Shown here: one piece after another, positions 1 through 11,801 of the stretch
Layout: the number at the start of each line of letters is the position of its first letter
Numbering within the stretch: the first letter of the stretch is position 1
Assembly (NCBI GenBank): GCA_944548615.1
Contig: OX155976.1
Location: 2,804,442-2,868,441, forward strand
Source of the DNA: Micropterix aruncella
Lineage: Eukaryota; Arthropoda; Insecta; Lepidoptera; Micropterigidae
Length of the DNA: 64,000 nt
Direction: 5' to 3'
Program-made: the position numbers and the translations under genes
Notes under the pieces: generated by a model
Seen by the model: the letters and a program-made list of their open reading frames with translations, nothing else
What the model was told of the DNA's origin: nothing
Databases searched by the model: none

Positions 1-852
1 CCTATATCTAAATATCTTCCTTTAATAATAAACTTTTAAAGTAGTCCTTAAATACTGCAATTGATTTCAGGGGTATCTTCAGGATATCTCTTATCCTGGT
101 TTTCAGGACACACCTATATCTAAATATCTTCCTTTAATAATAAACTTTTAAAGTAGTCCTTAAATACTGCAATTGATTTCAGGGGTATCCTCAGGATATC
201 TCTTATCCTGGTTTTCAGGACACACCTATATCTAAATATCTTCCTTTAATAATAAACTTTTAAAGTAGTCCTTAAATACTGCAATTGATTTCAGGGGTAT
301 CCTCAGGATATCTCTTATCCTGGTTTTCAGGACACACCTATATCTAAATATCTTCCTTTAATAATAAACTTTTAAAGTAGTCCTTAAATACTGCAATTGA
401 TTTCAGGGGTATCCTCAGGATATCTCTTATCCTGGTTTTCAGGACACACCTATATCTAAATATCTTCCTTTAATAATAAACTTTTAAAGTAGTCCTTAAA
501 TACTGCAATTGATTTCAGGGGTATCCTCAGGATATCTCTTATCCTGGTTTTCAGGACACACCTATATCTAAATATCTTCCTTTAATAATAAACTTTTAAA
601 GTAGTCCTTAAATACTGCAATTGATTTCAGGGGTATCCTCAGGATATCTCTTATCCTGGTTTTCAGGACACACCTATATCTAAATATCTTCCTTTAATAA
701 TAAACTTTTAAAGTAGTCCTTAAATACTGCAATTGATTTCAGGGGTAGCCTCAGGATATCTCTTATCCTGGTTTTCAGGACACACCTATATCTAAATATC
801 TTCCATTAATAATAAACTTTTAAAGTAGTCCTTAAATACTGCAATTGATTTC
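1..852. repeat. 112-bp tandem array, about 7.6 copies
   Basis: A unit of exactly 112 bp repeats head to tail, starting at 1, 113, 225, 337, 449, 561, 673 and 785; the last copy is partial. Units are almost identical. The first has one T/C change and the seventh one T/G change near the middle; the eighth differs by one base in its first third. Read on the minus strand, the first part of each unit encodes the last ~18 residues plus stop of the adjoining LINE ORF (792-1121), and the rest is its 3' trailer. The array begins at the window edge and may be longer. Confidence 0.95.
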
Positions 853-1180
853 GATCGCAAAGCCATTCCCAACCGATTCCATACAACCGCAGAATAATAC
901 GAAAAGCTGCACTGGAAATGTGTAGTTTTGTGCTTGGGTATTATAGCAAGTTGTTCACGTGCCCGTGTTGAATGGACATGCCGGTTACGGGACCACGTCA
1001 TAATCGAGTAAAGATATCGCGGCTGTTTATTGCGTACTTCCCTGAGTACAAGGGTCGCAAGATGGAGCTGCCTTCTTTTACTCATATTTAACATGGAAGC
1101 TTTCGCAAGGAATGGTGACACATGATGACGTGGAGGAATCCTAAATCTTGCGCAGGCATTTTGCAGTCTCTGAAGTCTAG
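792..1180 (-). pseudogene. Non-LTR retrotransposon, reverse transcriptase C-terminal fragment
   Basis: The minus strand encodes a continuous C-terminal tail of a LINE reverse transcriptase polyprotein, with the family's usual pattern near the end (RLQRLQNACARF, then WNRLG, then FKDYFKSLLL and stop). The palm domain is missing, so this is a 5'-truncated dead copy. Its last codons lie in the final, partial unit of the 112-bp array. The LINE group is Jockey/CR1-like; the clade cannot be resolved from this fragment. Confidence 0.75.
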
Positions 1181-1298
1181 ACGTAGACGTATGTAGACGT
1201 CATAGTATATAGTTTCATATGTAGACGTCAAAGATTTTTTTGTGACACCGCTTTTTAAATGTTGCGATAGAGAAGGTTTTTAGTGTCGTTTTTAAGTT

Positions 1299-2022
1299 TT
1301 ATATCGACATTATAAATAGGATAGAAAACGAATTTACCGCGTGAAATTTGTAGGACCCGACGTTTCGGTGACGTTGCAGCCGCCGTTGTCTAGGGTAGAC
1401 TGAAGATCTGTCAGTCCGTTGTTTTGCGGGTAGGCCGCAAACCGCTGCCGCCACTGCGTAGGTTATAACGGTGGTGGGGGGCCGGGCTCGGAGCGCGGGA
1501 ATTTTTAAAATCCGTCTTGCACACAACACTCACTGTATCCTGTTTTACGTCTTTGCGTTCGGCGTTCGGCGGCGGGAACATTTTAAGAAGAGGGTTCCAC
1601 GTAGAAGAGAGTTTGTAGCCGTCATCTCTATTGAAGTTCGGAGTTCTTCTTATTTCAATGGCTTCCCGGATCATGCGAGGAAAGTAGAATTGTTCCTTGG
1701 ATAGAACAATGGGATTTTGAAACTGCATCCAGTGGTTACTTCCGCTATCCAATATATGTTCGCAGAATTCCCACGCTCGTAAAAATTCCCGCGCTCCGAG
1801 CCCGGCCCCCCACCACCGTTATAACCTACGCAGTGGCGGCAGCGGTTTGCGGCCTACCCGCAAAACAACGGACTGACAGATCTTCAGTCTACCCTAGACA
1901 ACGGCGGCTGCAACGTCACCGAAACGTCGGGTCCTACAAATTTCACGCGGTAAATTCGTTTTCTATCCTATTTATAATGTCAAACAACCGCGATAGTCTT
2001 CGATTTTATATTATATCGACAT
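1299..2022. mobile_element. Hairpin-shaped Penelope-like insertion with 12-bp TSD
   Basis: Two copies of a Penelope-like element 3' region lie head to head: a minus-strand copy (1311 to ~1771) and a plus-strand copy (~1785 to 2010). The same 12 bases, TTATATCGACAT, flank the whole unit at 1299-1310 and 2011-2022, so the pair entered as one insertion. The minus copy encodes the tail of the GIY-YIG endonuclease region (REAIEIRRTPNFNRDDGYKL motif, then a basic tail). The arms match over about 190 bp and share variants that the copy at 17222-18144 lacks, such as GATCT in place of GAGCT. Confidence 0.85.
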
Positions 2023-2246
2023 ATCTGCAATTTCCGGAAAATAAATAATGTTTGTAAAACATCATTGTTGCAGTTGTGTTTTTAAATTATTTAACGTGAC
2101 CTACATAATGGAATGTGGTGTTTTTGGGAGTCCTCAAGATCCTCACCTCACCTCACGAAGTCAATTCTTCGAAACTTTTGTTTAATATGACGACATAATC
2201 TTCGCCCTCAATGAAGACATGTAAGGTTGTATGAAATAACATGTGT

Positions 2247-2890
2247 GGGCTCAACTAGAGCTGTCAACTACAACGGGCGATCCCGTCACCTCAGGAAGTT
2301 TTAACGATTGTTCGTTCTATCTCCCGTGAAGTGAACGCAGAAGACATAGGACGAAAACAGTCCACCGTCAAACTTCGTCACATGCCCGTAAGAGGCCAAC
2401 GCCTTATCCGCGAGATAACCAGGTATGTTACCCAGCGGGCTTACAATCACGCCTTTACTTCCAGTTGCGACCAGATTACTTTTGTCTTTCGACTGGTTTA
2501 GAGTTCGAGGTCGCTTGCGCGGTCCTCTCCCTTACGAAGCGGTGTAACGGTGTAAACCGAATCTATCGCGGATCACAGCATCCTCTGCCCGGCTGTTCAC
2601 CCGGAATCGGGTAGCCGATGGTCGTTTCAAGAGCAGTCGCCGTAAGGTCCGCAACCACCCCCGCTCTATAGGAAACAGTACTTCTTCCAGACTCCCCCGA
2701 TGATTAGTTAGAGTGCACGATCGATTGGCTTACGCTGCACGGTGCGCAGACCGTCCAGGAGCGCCAGAAGGTTGACTCCTAGGGGAACTAGCCTTAAGGC
2801 AAGAGTCCTGCCCGGGCTCGCACTTCATGCGTGGAGGCCGCTGGATGGGTGCTGACCCGTGAGGGTGGCCAATCCTGAAAAGAATGGGAT
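2247..2890. repeat. Dispersed repeat family C, copy 1
   Basis: Moderately GC-rich non-coding sequence shared with 4688-5860 and 46232-46872. Shared blocks include AGAGGCCAACGCCTTA, CGCTTGCGCGGTCCTCTCCC and a block near GACCGTCCAGGAGCGCC. No intact ORF and no clear terminal repeats in this copy. The identity is unknown; it could be the non-coding end of a larger transposon. Confidence 0.6.
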
Positions 2891-3332
2891 ATAGCTCCGA
2901 TGTTGATATAATGTAATGAACAATCCTGAACAGAATTAAGAATCCATGTTGTTAAGTCGATATAACATGCTGCATTTGATTGGTTAATGACGTAGTATTT
3001 TTTTTTCAAAAACCTTACCATATAAACTTAACTTAGAAATCGGCCTGTACTGCGTAATTTCATGTTTATTACCACCTTTTGGAATTGGGGTCTCTAGATC
3101 TTTTTTTTCAGATTGTAGGAAAGCAGCCTTCGCGTATAGATTTCCTATAAATTATGGTGAGTGGTAAGGAGAGCTCTTTACTGAGTTTACTAATTAAAAT
3201 AGGGTGGATGTTATCGAAACCTGCACCCTTGTTTATATCTATTTTCTTAAATAGTTTAGATACAACATTTTGTGTTATTTCTTTAGTCGAGATGTTAACC
3301 ACAGATAAGGTTGTATCGGCACAGTATCTCAC
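2890..3332 (-). pseudogene. LINE reverse transcriptase N-terminal fragment
   Basis: The minus strand encodes the finger region of a non-LTR reverse transcriptase: KGAGFDNIHPILI, then after a frameshift PKGGNKHEITQYRPIS. These are the usual first conserved blocks of LINE RTs. Frameshifts and missing palm and thumb make it a dead remnant. Confidence 0.7.
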
Positions 3333-3365
3333 TTGGAGTTTCAGAAATATGTGTGGTTTTTTATG

Positions 3366-3465
3366 AAATATGTGTGGTATATCTATTTATCCTTATAGGA
3401 ACATATATATTTTCGGAATTTACTCAATCAGACCTTTAATTTGATACTAAAAACGATATATTTAT
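3366..3465 (+). repeat. Dispersed repeat family B, copy 1, left part
   Basis: This shares the block TTACTCAATCAGACCTTT and the following bases with 34371 and 36283. Its continuation resumes at 4037 after a LINE insertion. Confidence 0.7.
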
Positions 3466-4036
3466 CTTGAAGCACAGCGGCTGATTATTGCATAAAATAA
3501 TTCATAACAAAATTGATAGCCCTCATTTGGTAAAGAAACTGTCGTTGTTGGTTCCGCCACGAAGGGTTCGCTCTCCTCGTACGTTCGAAATCACACGTGT
3601 GAGCACTAGTTACGCCCAAAACTCTGTTATGCACCGCTTGATGACCACATATAATAGTCGATTCGAAGATATCGACATTTTTTACTTGAATCAACCTAAA
3701 TTCAGCGAGGCTGTCTTTAGCTCACTAGGCGTCTAGGAAGTGATTATATAGTGAGTATACAAATTGTTTCAAAACACTCAGAGCGAAAATGAGAATAGCA
3801 AAGAGTATAATTTGAATACCTATATCCTATCCTACATATATCCCATCCTTCTCCTTTCCTATCCTTGCAATAGTTCAATTGTGATTTAATTTATTTAATT
3901 TAGTGCAATGCAACTTGTAGTAAACAATAATGTAGGAAACAATTAATCGGCCAGCGAAACACTGTATTAGAATAATTAGTAATAATTAATGAAGCGCTGT
4001 ATGTTTCCCGAAAATAATATAAATAAATAAATAAAT
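3466..4036 (+). mobile_element. 5'-truncated LINE 3' end inserted in repeat B
   Basis: The plus strand encodes a LINE C-terminal tail at 3488-3736 (motif PPRRVRSPRTFEITRVST, then STSYAQNSVMHRL), followed by a 3' UTR and a tail of AAAT repeats. It splits family B: the flanking halves join when compared with the copy at 34371. A short ATTTAT repeat at the edges may be its target-site duplication. Confidence 0.7.
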
Positions 4037-4320
4037 TTATTGACATTGGACATTTAGATAATATTTATCTGACATTTGGACAGTTTAGGTTTGGACAGTA
4101 TATGAGACTCAGGATGATTTTAACAATATTACACACATCTAAATCGGCTCAAGCGTTTAGAAATTACGGTGGAACAAAGAAACGGAAAACATGCATACAT
4201 AAACCCTGAACACATTACACTCCTTTTTGGTTGGGCAGTCGTGTAAATAATGATAGTAAGCAATCTGAACAATACTGCTTCTAACGATGACGATGGAATT
4301 TCGCCAGGCATACTAAAACT
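4037..4320 (+). repeat. Dispersed repeat family B, copy 1, right part
   Basis: Continuation of the repeat at 3366-3465. It contains the conserved block AAAGAAACGGAAAACAT and CCTGAACACATTACACTC shared with 34600, 36480 and, inverted, 46000. No coding capacity. Confidence 0.7.
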
Positions 4321-4321
4321 T

Positions 4322-4560
4322 CATCATTTTTACTAAAACTTGTACACTTGTACATTTGTAAGCAACCAAGCATTCAAGCAAACTTAATTGTAATATTGGA
4401 GTCCTGTCCACCCTAGAACGGGCTAGTCCCAGTTGGGTGACAGAAACAAATGAGCAAAAGGTTAAGGTTTTGCCATTCGGTTCCTGTTATTTTTGTAAGC
4501 TAATCAATGTTTTATAGTAATTAATTCTTAAATAAATAAATAATTAAATATACAAAAATA
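4322..4560 (+). repeat. ~215-bp dispersed repeat with TAAA tail, copy 1
   Basis: A conserved block starting TACTAAAACTTGTACA, passing through CCACCCTAGAACGG and AAGCAAAAGGTTAAGGTTTT, and ending in TAAATAAATAAATAA. Further copies lie at 52078-52285 and 57851-58035, all on the plus strand. It could be a SINE or the 3' end of a LINE; no Pol III boxes are evident. Confidence 0.75.
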
Positions 4561-4687
4561 CCTCAGTTAATATACAGTAAATAATTCCACATAATAATAA
4601 TAAACTCTTTATTTGAACTAAAATAATAAAACACATAAATGCAAGATTATTGCCACATCCTACAACTAATTTAATCACAGTGCAGTG

Positions 4688-5860
4688 GCACAACTTGGGT
4701 TATCAACTATAAAGGGGGGACCCGTCACCTCAGGAAGTATTAACGATAGTGATCGTTCTATCTCCCGTGAGGTGAGATAGAACGATCTAACTACCGTCTA
4801 ACTAAGCCAACATGTGCGTCAGAGGCCAACGCCTAGCGGCGAGGCACCGGAAAAGTTACCCAGCGGGCAGCCTAGCCTCCTGAATACCATTTTTGGAAGG
4901 ATATCTACGTCTGGAATTAACCATCAGGATAACTCCAACCTCCCGACTGGTTACGGGTTCAAAATCGCTTGCGCGACCTATACCTTCCGTATCTGAATAC
5001 GATGCGACAATCACCTCTATATTGCAAAAGAGGGGATTCGCGCTTGTGGATTCTATTCTGCGGATAAAAAAAATAGAAAAATAACAAAATAATAAAATAA
5101 AAAAATATAATAATATTAATAATGATTATAAATTAAAATAGAAATAAATAAATATATATATATATATTTTAGATCTTTCCTGACACAACCGTGGCAATCT
5201 AGTGTGACTCCCGAAGTGAGCTCGCCTTAACACAGGGCTGCTTAGCAAGGCGGGCTCGGCTGCTCTTTGCTTAGCATAATAGAAAGATTATCATTTGGGT
5301 TTAATGTATGCGCTACGTCACCTGGGCTCAGACAGATATATCATGCGTATATAACTTTAAAAGCATACGACGGCATTGTCTAAATTGTCGCTTCATTTTC
5401 TGTTGTGCTCGTGAATTTGAATGTATATGTATATGTAAATAAATAAATAAATAAATATTAAGCGGTAATTCAGTTTGAATCTATCGCGGACCATTGGCCG
5501 GCTCTGAATTCAGGATCAGGTAACCAGTCGGTAATTTCAAGAGTGGTTGACGACAGTTCAACATCCACTTCCGCTGCTTAGGAGACAGTTTATTTCCATA
5601 GTCTCCACACTCTTTCAGTAATTAGTCAGAGTGAACAACCGATTGGCTGACGCCGCACCTTTCACAAACCGTCCAGTAGCGCCGAAGGGCAATCCCCGGG
5701 GAAATCGATCCACCAGCCGTGAGGCCTGAGACGCGAGAGTCTTATCCGGGGTACCTTTCCACACGAGGGGGCTTCTGAATAGGAGCTGAATCGTGAGTTG
5801 GGCCGATCCGAGAACAAAATATATCTTATGGCCCAAGCTGCACGAAACCATACGCTACCA
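4688..5860. repeat. Dispersed repeat family C, copy 2, interrupted
   Basis: This copy matches family C at 4690-5070 and again at 5460-5860. The middle is AT-rich sequence plus a block (5185-5340) of another dispersed repeat that recurs inverted at 58850-58985. A short inverted pair lies at about 4751-4788 (GATCGTTCTATCTCCC against its complement). Confidence 0.6.
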
Positions 5861-5929
5861 AGTGACTGTTGTATAGTTTGAAATCGAAATCGCAATCGCT
5901 AAATTTAACGAACTGCTGGCGGCCCACCA

Positions 5930-6600
5930 AGTAATCTGCGAAAACCCGATCTGTACAGTTATTCGAGCCCCCGAGACGACATTCTAACTACACGCGCAAT
6001 TCAATGCTTAACCAATCGGTTAAGCATTGATTTGCGGCCACGTACGTATAATGATAAATTCACAGGGCTCGACATTTATAGTAGAAACAAAATTAGCTTC
6101 AAATCGGCAGTACGAACCGCCCTTGAAGCTGCAGCGACAACTGCCAGTAATTATTGATTTGTAATATGTATGTATAAATATAATATAACTTATATATGTA
6201 TTCCCATTTACTTATTTTGAATTTATGTTGTATAAGTATGATTTATATGTTTGCGGTTAACTCTACAACTTTTGTGGTCATTTGACATTTTTTGGTTGGT
6301 GGGGATGAGTCCTTGCCGCGTCGACTTGGACGATGAGTTCTCCCGGCAAAGCTACATTTACTGCAAAGTTACATTGGCCGTCTACAAATGCATCGGGAGG
6401 ACTGTCGTGTATTTCCGCGCGGTATAGGTCCGTTTTCTCTCAACTAATAAATAATTACGGATGTATTTTTTTTTCATAATTTAGTTTGTAAAATATTTTT
6501 CAAATAAGTTCGAACGGCGTAAGTTATAATCGGCATAAGAACATGTTTTTTTAAGAATTATATATCTAATTATAAGTTCATGCTGTTACTTACCTAAATT
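5930..6600 (+). mobile_element. 5'-truncated LINE, copy related to 15474-16212
   Basis: Decayed LINE C-terminal coding sequence (5940-6155; EPPRRHSNYT and FKSAVRTALEAAATTASNY can be read) followed by a shared 3' UTR. Compared with the copy at 15474-16212 it carries ~140 extra bases around 6290-6440 and a 28-bp palindrome at about 6002-6029. Confidence 0.75.
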
Positions 6601-6609
6601 AATAAATAA

Positions 6610-6892
6610 ATAAATAAAATTTTAACAGTTTTCTTGAGAACTCAGCAGCAACCAGTTCTCGGAGTAACGCACCGTTATAGATTCTGTCGAAGGCCTTTTT
6701 GAAATCCAAATGCACGACATCCAGCTGTCCACTTGAGGTGCTACCCAGCTCGCGAGTAATATAATCAGTAAAAACGCATAGGTTAGTGATTGTGGAACGA
6801 TTAGGACGGAACCCGTGTTGGGCATCCGATAGTATATCGCATAGTTGATTATAAATATCTTGGTTTCCACTTGACAAATATCTCTTTTTCAA
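6610..6892 (-). pseudogene. LINE reverse transcriptase palm fragment
   Basis: The minus strand encodes DAQHGFRPNRSTITNL, then VVHLDFKKAFDRI, the blocks around RT motif A of Jockey-type LINEs, with the catalytic D of LDF-KAFD present. Motif C (YADD) is absent. Dead fragment. Confidence 0.8.
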
Positions 6893-7012
6893 AAATAAAT
6901 ACGCTTAGGGGGATATGGGAATGGAGGGTAGGAGACATAATAAGTAAATAAATTTAATATGAATATTCGCTATATAATATAGTCATACGTACATGTTAAC
7001 CGCCCGCCCTAT

Positions 7013-7207
<195 letters not shown>

Positions 7208-7422
7208 CTAAAATTGATCGAAAACTGTTTTTTCGAATAGCTTACCAATGGTGGAGAGGTTGGAATCGCTCATCGAACTTGATTTGTATATATGTGTAAT
7301 AAAAACTTGTATACTGGTGTAAAACAAACTGACCTCTTGATAAGTTATGATTGATATAGTCCCGATAGCTAATGAGTATCGGTTTCATCGGTATTAATAT
7401 GCATTTTTTCCATTGTTTTCAG

Positions 7423-9446
7423 ATGCGGAGGTGACCGGCTCGATGTCAGCGTCGATGCCGGCCGAGGAGGCGGCGCAGGCGGCGGCGGAGTCGCCGACTG
7501 CGGCTAAGCGCGCGCCGCCCGACGCGCCGCTCAGCCCGGCGCGCCACAAGCGCCGCAAGCAGGCCGCGCCGCTGCGCATCGCCGACGTCGGCGACCCGAG
7601 CGCGCCGCCGCTCTACGCGCCGCCCGCCGCGCCGCCCAACGCCGCCGTCGACTTCGCCGACTTCCACGCCAAGATGGCCGACATGTACGCGAACGCGCTG
7701 GCCTTCGGCGCCGACCTCGGTTCGGGCCTGCCGGCCTTCCCGAATGCCGCCGGCCGCCCGCCGCACGAGCCGCTGCGCATCTTCAACCCGGAGGCTTACT
7801 GCGAGCTCTGCTGCAAGGAGTTCTGCAACAAGTACTTCCTCAAGACGCACAAGGCCAACAAGCACGGCATCTACGAGAACAACAGCGCCCCCGGCGACGC
7901 GCTGCCTCCCCAGGCGCTGGCGGCCCTCGCGCTCAACAGCCTCGCGCAGCCCGACGAACTCTTCCTGCAGACGTTCCGCCGTTCCTCGGACGAGGAGGGT
8001 CTGCTGCGTCAAAGCGACGACAGCATGCCCAGCATACACAGTGCGTCATCCGCGCCGCGGAAGCTGTCCCCCGACTCCTGCAGGAGGGCCAAAGAATCCG
8101 GATTCAACGCCGAAACGCTGCGCCGCCTCGGCGTCGTCAACCCTGAAGCATTCTGCGAGCTGTGCTGCAAAGAATACTGCAATAAATACTTTCTAAAGAC
8201 TCATAAAGAGAAGCGGCACGGGGCGGCTCCGTCCTTATCGCCCCCGCCGAGGCAGCTGCTGCCCCCCATCGAAATACCGACCTTCGAAATCAAACGCGAA
8301 GAAGAGGAACCGCAACCCGAGCGCGACGGACAGACGAGTCCCCTGAACCTGATCGTCGAGGAGCGCGGCGGCATCCCGAACAACGTGAACGCGGTCGGGG
8401 AAGAGTTGAGGAAGCTGCAGACGATGATCTCCCAGTTGAACGAACTGGCTGTGGGGAGAGGAGGGGGGAATGTAGTGGCTACTTGCCGCGCGTGTCGCCG
8501 CGACTTCGAATCGAGCACTGCGCTGCAGCTGCACGTCTTGGCGGAGCACGCATCGAGGCCGCCTTCGGCGGAGGCGCCGCCCGTCGGGGCGCCGGTGCCC
8601 CCGCAAGGGGCTCCGCCGCCGCCTTCCGCGCCTCCGGCTCCGCCGGAGCGCCAGTCGGGCTCCAGCTTCTGCGACATCTGCAACAAGGAGCTCTGCAACA
8701 AATACTTCATGAAGACGCACATGCAGCGCATGCACGGGATCGAGATCGAGAACGGCGCGCAGCTCGGCGGCGTGCAGTGCGACATCTGCCACAAGGAGCT
8801 GTGCAGTAAATACTTCTTGCGGGTGCACAAGCACAACACGCACGGGATCGGCGACGGCGCTCCTCTGCAGGCGAACGCGAACGCTCTGTCGCAGGGCGGA
8901 CCGGCGGAGCAGTGCCCGCTGTGCCCGCGCCGGTTCAAGGCCGGCCGCGGGCTGCGCGCGCACCTGCTGTCGGAGCACGGGCGCGAGCCGTGGCCCGACG
9001 GCGAGCCGCAGCAGCCGCCGCCGGCGCTCGAGCTCTTCTCGGAGAAGTCGTACACGTGCTCGTACTGCCCGTTCGCCACGTCCACGCTGGCCTTCCTATT
9101 CGCGCACGAGAAGTCGCACACGCACGACTGGGACGGCGAGCCGCAGCCGGAAGATCAGACGGAGTCGTTCGAGTGCTCGCGCTGCGAGTTCAAGGCGACG
9201 ACGTTCGCGGCGATGGAGGCGCACCTGCGCGCGCGGCACGCGGCGCGCCGCGCGCCGGTCGGCGGCGGCGGCATCCTCGCCGTGCCGCGCCCGCCGCAGC
9301 CCGGACCGCCCATCTCCCCCGTCACCATGCAGCCGTTCGTCCTCGAAGAACCGGGCGGATGCTTCGTGCCGTCTCTCGTCTTCCTACCCGTCAGGAAAAA
9401 AGCCACCAGGCGAGCCACCGTCACCTTCACACTCACACCGGCATAA
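7423..9446 (+). CDS. C2H2 zinc-finger protein, terminal exon (5' partial)
   Basis: Terminal exon of a nuclear, probably DNA-binding, multi-finger protein. The reading frame is open from 7413, but a strong acceptor (pyrimidine tract, TTGTTTTCAG) ends at 7422, so the exon begins at 7423 and completes a split codon; upstream exons are not identified. The first in-frame ATG inside the exon is at 7443. Eight C2H2 fingers have their first Cys near 7800, 8154, 8484, 8670, 8778, 8913, 9057 and 9174. Fingers 1, 2, 4 and 5 share an unusual core, C-K/N/H-KE-x-C-N/S-KYF-L/M-K/R-T/V-H, ending H-G; fingers 3 and 6-8 are ordinary. Linkers are rich in Ala and Pro. The exon is strongly GC-rich against AT-rich surroundings. 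The family looks conserved, but I cannot name the orthologue. Confidence 0.93.
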
Positions 9447-9463
9447 TCTTCCACGCGCAAAGT

Positions 9464-9520
9464 ACAATAAAAACAAGGTACAAAACGTAGTGTATAATAA
9501 AATACGTAAAAATAAACGGG
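9464..9520 (+). terminator. Polyadenylation signals of the zinc-finger gene
   Basis: AATAAA occurs at 9466-9471 and 9496-9501, with AATAAAC near 9511, 20-65 bases after the stop codon at 9444-9446. A further AATAAA lies near 9659. Which one is used cannot be told from sequence. Confidence 0.6.
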
Positions 9521-11455
9521 GAACACGAAACTCTGGTGTCTTGGTGCTAGACAGTAACGGTTACAAACAAACGATGTTCCTTTTTACTATTTTAAAAATA
9601 GTCTCTTAAAAATATGTAACGACGACGTTCCTCGCATAGACTCACTGTTATTTATGTAATAAACGAGTGTCGGTTATTATCTAGTCGTAGGGGCTTTTAT
9701 AATATTTATTATATATATAAAAAAACAGAATTACACCTGTGATTTTAACTTCATAATTATAACTACCTAGTCATGATAATTTTCTAGTCAGTCCACTTTG
9801 CCAATATGCCTTTCATTTTTTTGACTGGTTTTTATAAGAATGCGCTGCAACGAGCTTACAAACCCACCACGCTCGTCCCTGGTCTAAAAACAAAAAAAAA
9901 CTATTTAGGTGTTACGAAATGTTTAACTATATTGTGTCAATGACTGAGCATCAGTGTACTAAAGTTCCTATTTATCTTTCCATAAATAGCATTTATTTAC
10001 AAGTTTGAAAGTTAAATTAAGTATCTAATTGTAACGTAGTTTTTTTAGAAGATAAGTGCATGTTTAGATCCGCTTTTGATTTAAAGTAAAAAAAAAACCG
10101 AGGACAGAATTATATTATTATTGTTGATTCTCAATGTTCCTAACGGAGTTTTATTATTTAGTTGATTTAAGCGCTAAAAACCGAATGTTCCTAAAACGTC
10201 TCCTTCGTTTGTAAAATTAAATAAATAAATAAAATAGTCTAAAAAAAGAAAATCTTAAAAAAAAAAGTAATTGCTAAGATTTTCACAAAACATGCTGAGT
10301 GCCTTTTTTAGCAATTGCTATTCTATTGTGAGAATTACAAAATTTTTGGGGTTATATTATAAAAAAATATGTGACGGAGATTTTATAACATTTGAAATAT
10401 ATAGTGTACTGGGCGCCAATGCACAAAAAATGGAGTTTTAAATAATAAATAAAGAAGAGAAACTATTGCTAGGTGGAGAAATATACAATTTCGAATTATG
10501 TTTTTTTAAAATGTAATACGGGTGATAACATTTTAAATGTTTTAAAACGATTTAGTTAGCGTCTCTATGTTTATAATTGTATAATTTGAAACGGAAAAGC
10601 TCAATTCTTTTTTGGAAATTAATTTTATCTTGTATTTTTTTTTATTTTAAGCTTTTTGGAGGATTGTACTACCGTTAGTTTTTAAGCGACGAACGACGAG
10701 CAGAAAGACAAAAAATCAGTACAAATTTTGAATGAAAAATATAGATTACGAATACAAATCAAACTACCTCCTTTATTCAATATTACATACAGAAATACGA
10801 GAAAATAAAAACTATCAAAAATATGCATGGTCGTTTTATTTTTGTGTCCTTTACGAAGGAGTATTAGGTTTGTATATTTCTACTGTTTATTTCGAAATCT
10901 CAATTTTTTATATTATTAGTCTTTTTTATTTTTCAGAAAAAAGCGTTTAATCGGAGGAATTCAGTCTGTAAATAAATTATGATTTAAATAAATTAATAAT
11001 ATTATATTAAAAACAAATATTTACTATTTTTTATGTGCATAGTAAGGAATATTTTCAGAGTACCTAATTTATTGTAAATTTATTTATTTACCTATTTATA
11101 TATTTAAATATTTTCTTATGTATGTTTTTAATATAAGTTATTTATTTATATTTTTTTGAATGAATGAACGATCGGAATGAATGAATGAAAAAAAAATTAA
11201 AGGGAAGTCACTATGTCTTAAATACTATCACCTCAGAACAGCTATTGAATCTAGTGGGGTGATACAATCCACACAAATGTCATCATATGTGCTTCGAAAA
11301 AAAAAGGTTGTAAAAAATATTATTAGTTGTACTTTTTTTTGGCGAAAATCAATTTTGTGTATTGGAACACTAAGACAAAAAATAATTTGAAGGAAAGTTG
11401 ATCTACTCTAATTCTGTACTAAATAGTCATTATGGAAAAATGCTTTATTCGTTAA
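9521..11455. other. AT-rich stretch without recognised gene
   Basis: Probable 3' UTR remainder, then intergenic DNA. Short A and T runs and TAAA repeats are common. A ~55-bp block around 10810 (ATATGCATGGTCGTTTTATTT) recurs diverged near 14085. Small ORFs here (for example 10732-10950) have AT-driven composition and no recognisable motif. Confidence 0.6.
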
Positions 11456-11801
11456 CTACAAGCGAAAAACTAAATTAAATTGAAGTGAAACTCGAGGACC
11501 AAGTTTATATATAGCTCTTACAGCACGTTTCTGTAGTATAACGATGTTATAGATGTCCGCACAGCTACCCCAGAGAAGAATCCCATAGGACATAATGCTG
11601 TGAAAGTAACTAAAGTATACTATTCTTGCTGCATCTACAGCAGTCAGCCGCCTTATTGTTTTAACTGCGTATGCCGCAGAGCTAAGTTTTCCTGACATTT
11701 TCTCAATTTGTGGGCCCTATTGTAATTTGAAGTCAATTGTTATCCCTAGAAACACAGTTGAAGCAACAGGCTCCAGTCTAGTTCCATTTATTTCTACATT
11801 G
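11456..11801 (-). pseudogene. LINE reverse transcriptase, C-terminal half of a split copy
   Basis: The minus strand reads the thumb and connection of a CR1/Jockey-type RT (STVFLGITIDFKLQ; after an in-frame stop LSSAAYAVKTIRRLT, SYGILLWGS, LQKRAVRAIYKLG). The other half of the same frame is at 13728-13862. The join across the transposon is in frame once one 5-bp duplicate (CATTG) is removed. Confidence 0.85.

Noticed and set aside
1..852. Possible CRISPR-like array
   Set aside because: Units are contiguous 112-bp tandem repeats without spacers, in a eukaryotic context.
7446..9526. Large ORFs on the minus strand and other frames across the zinc-finger exon
   Set aside because: Shadows caused by GC-rich codon use; only the 7423-9446 frame shows C2H2 motifs.
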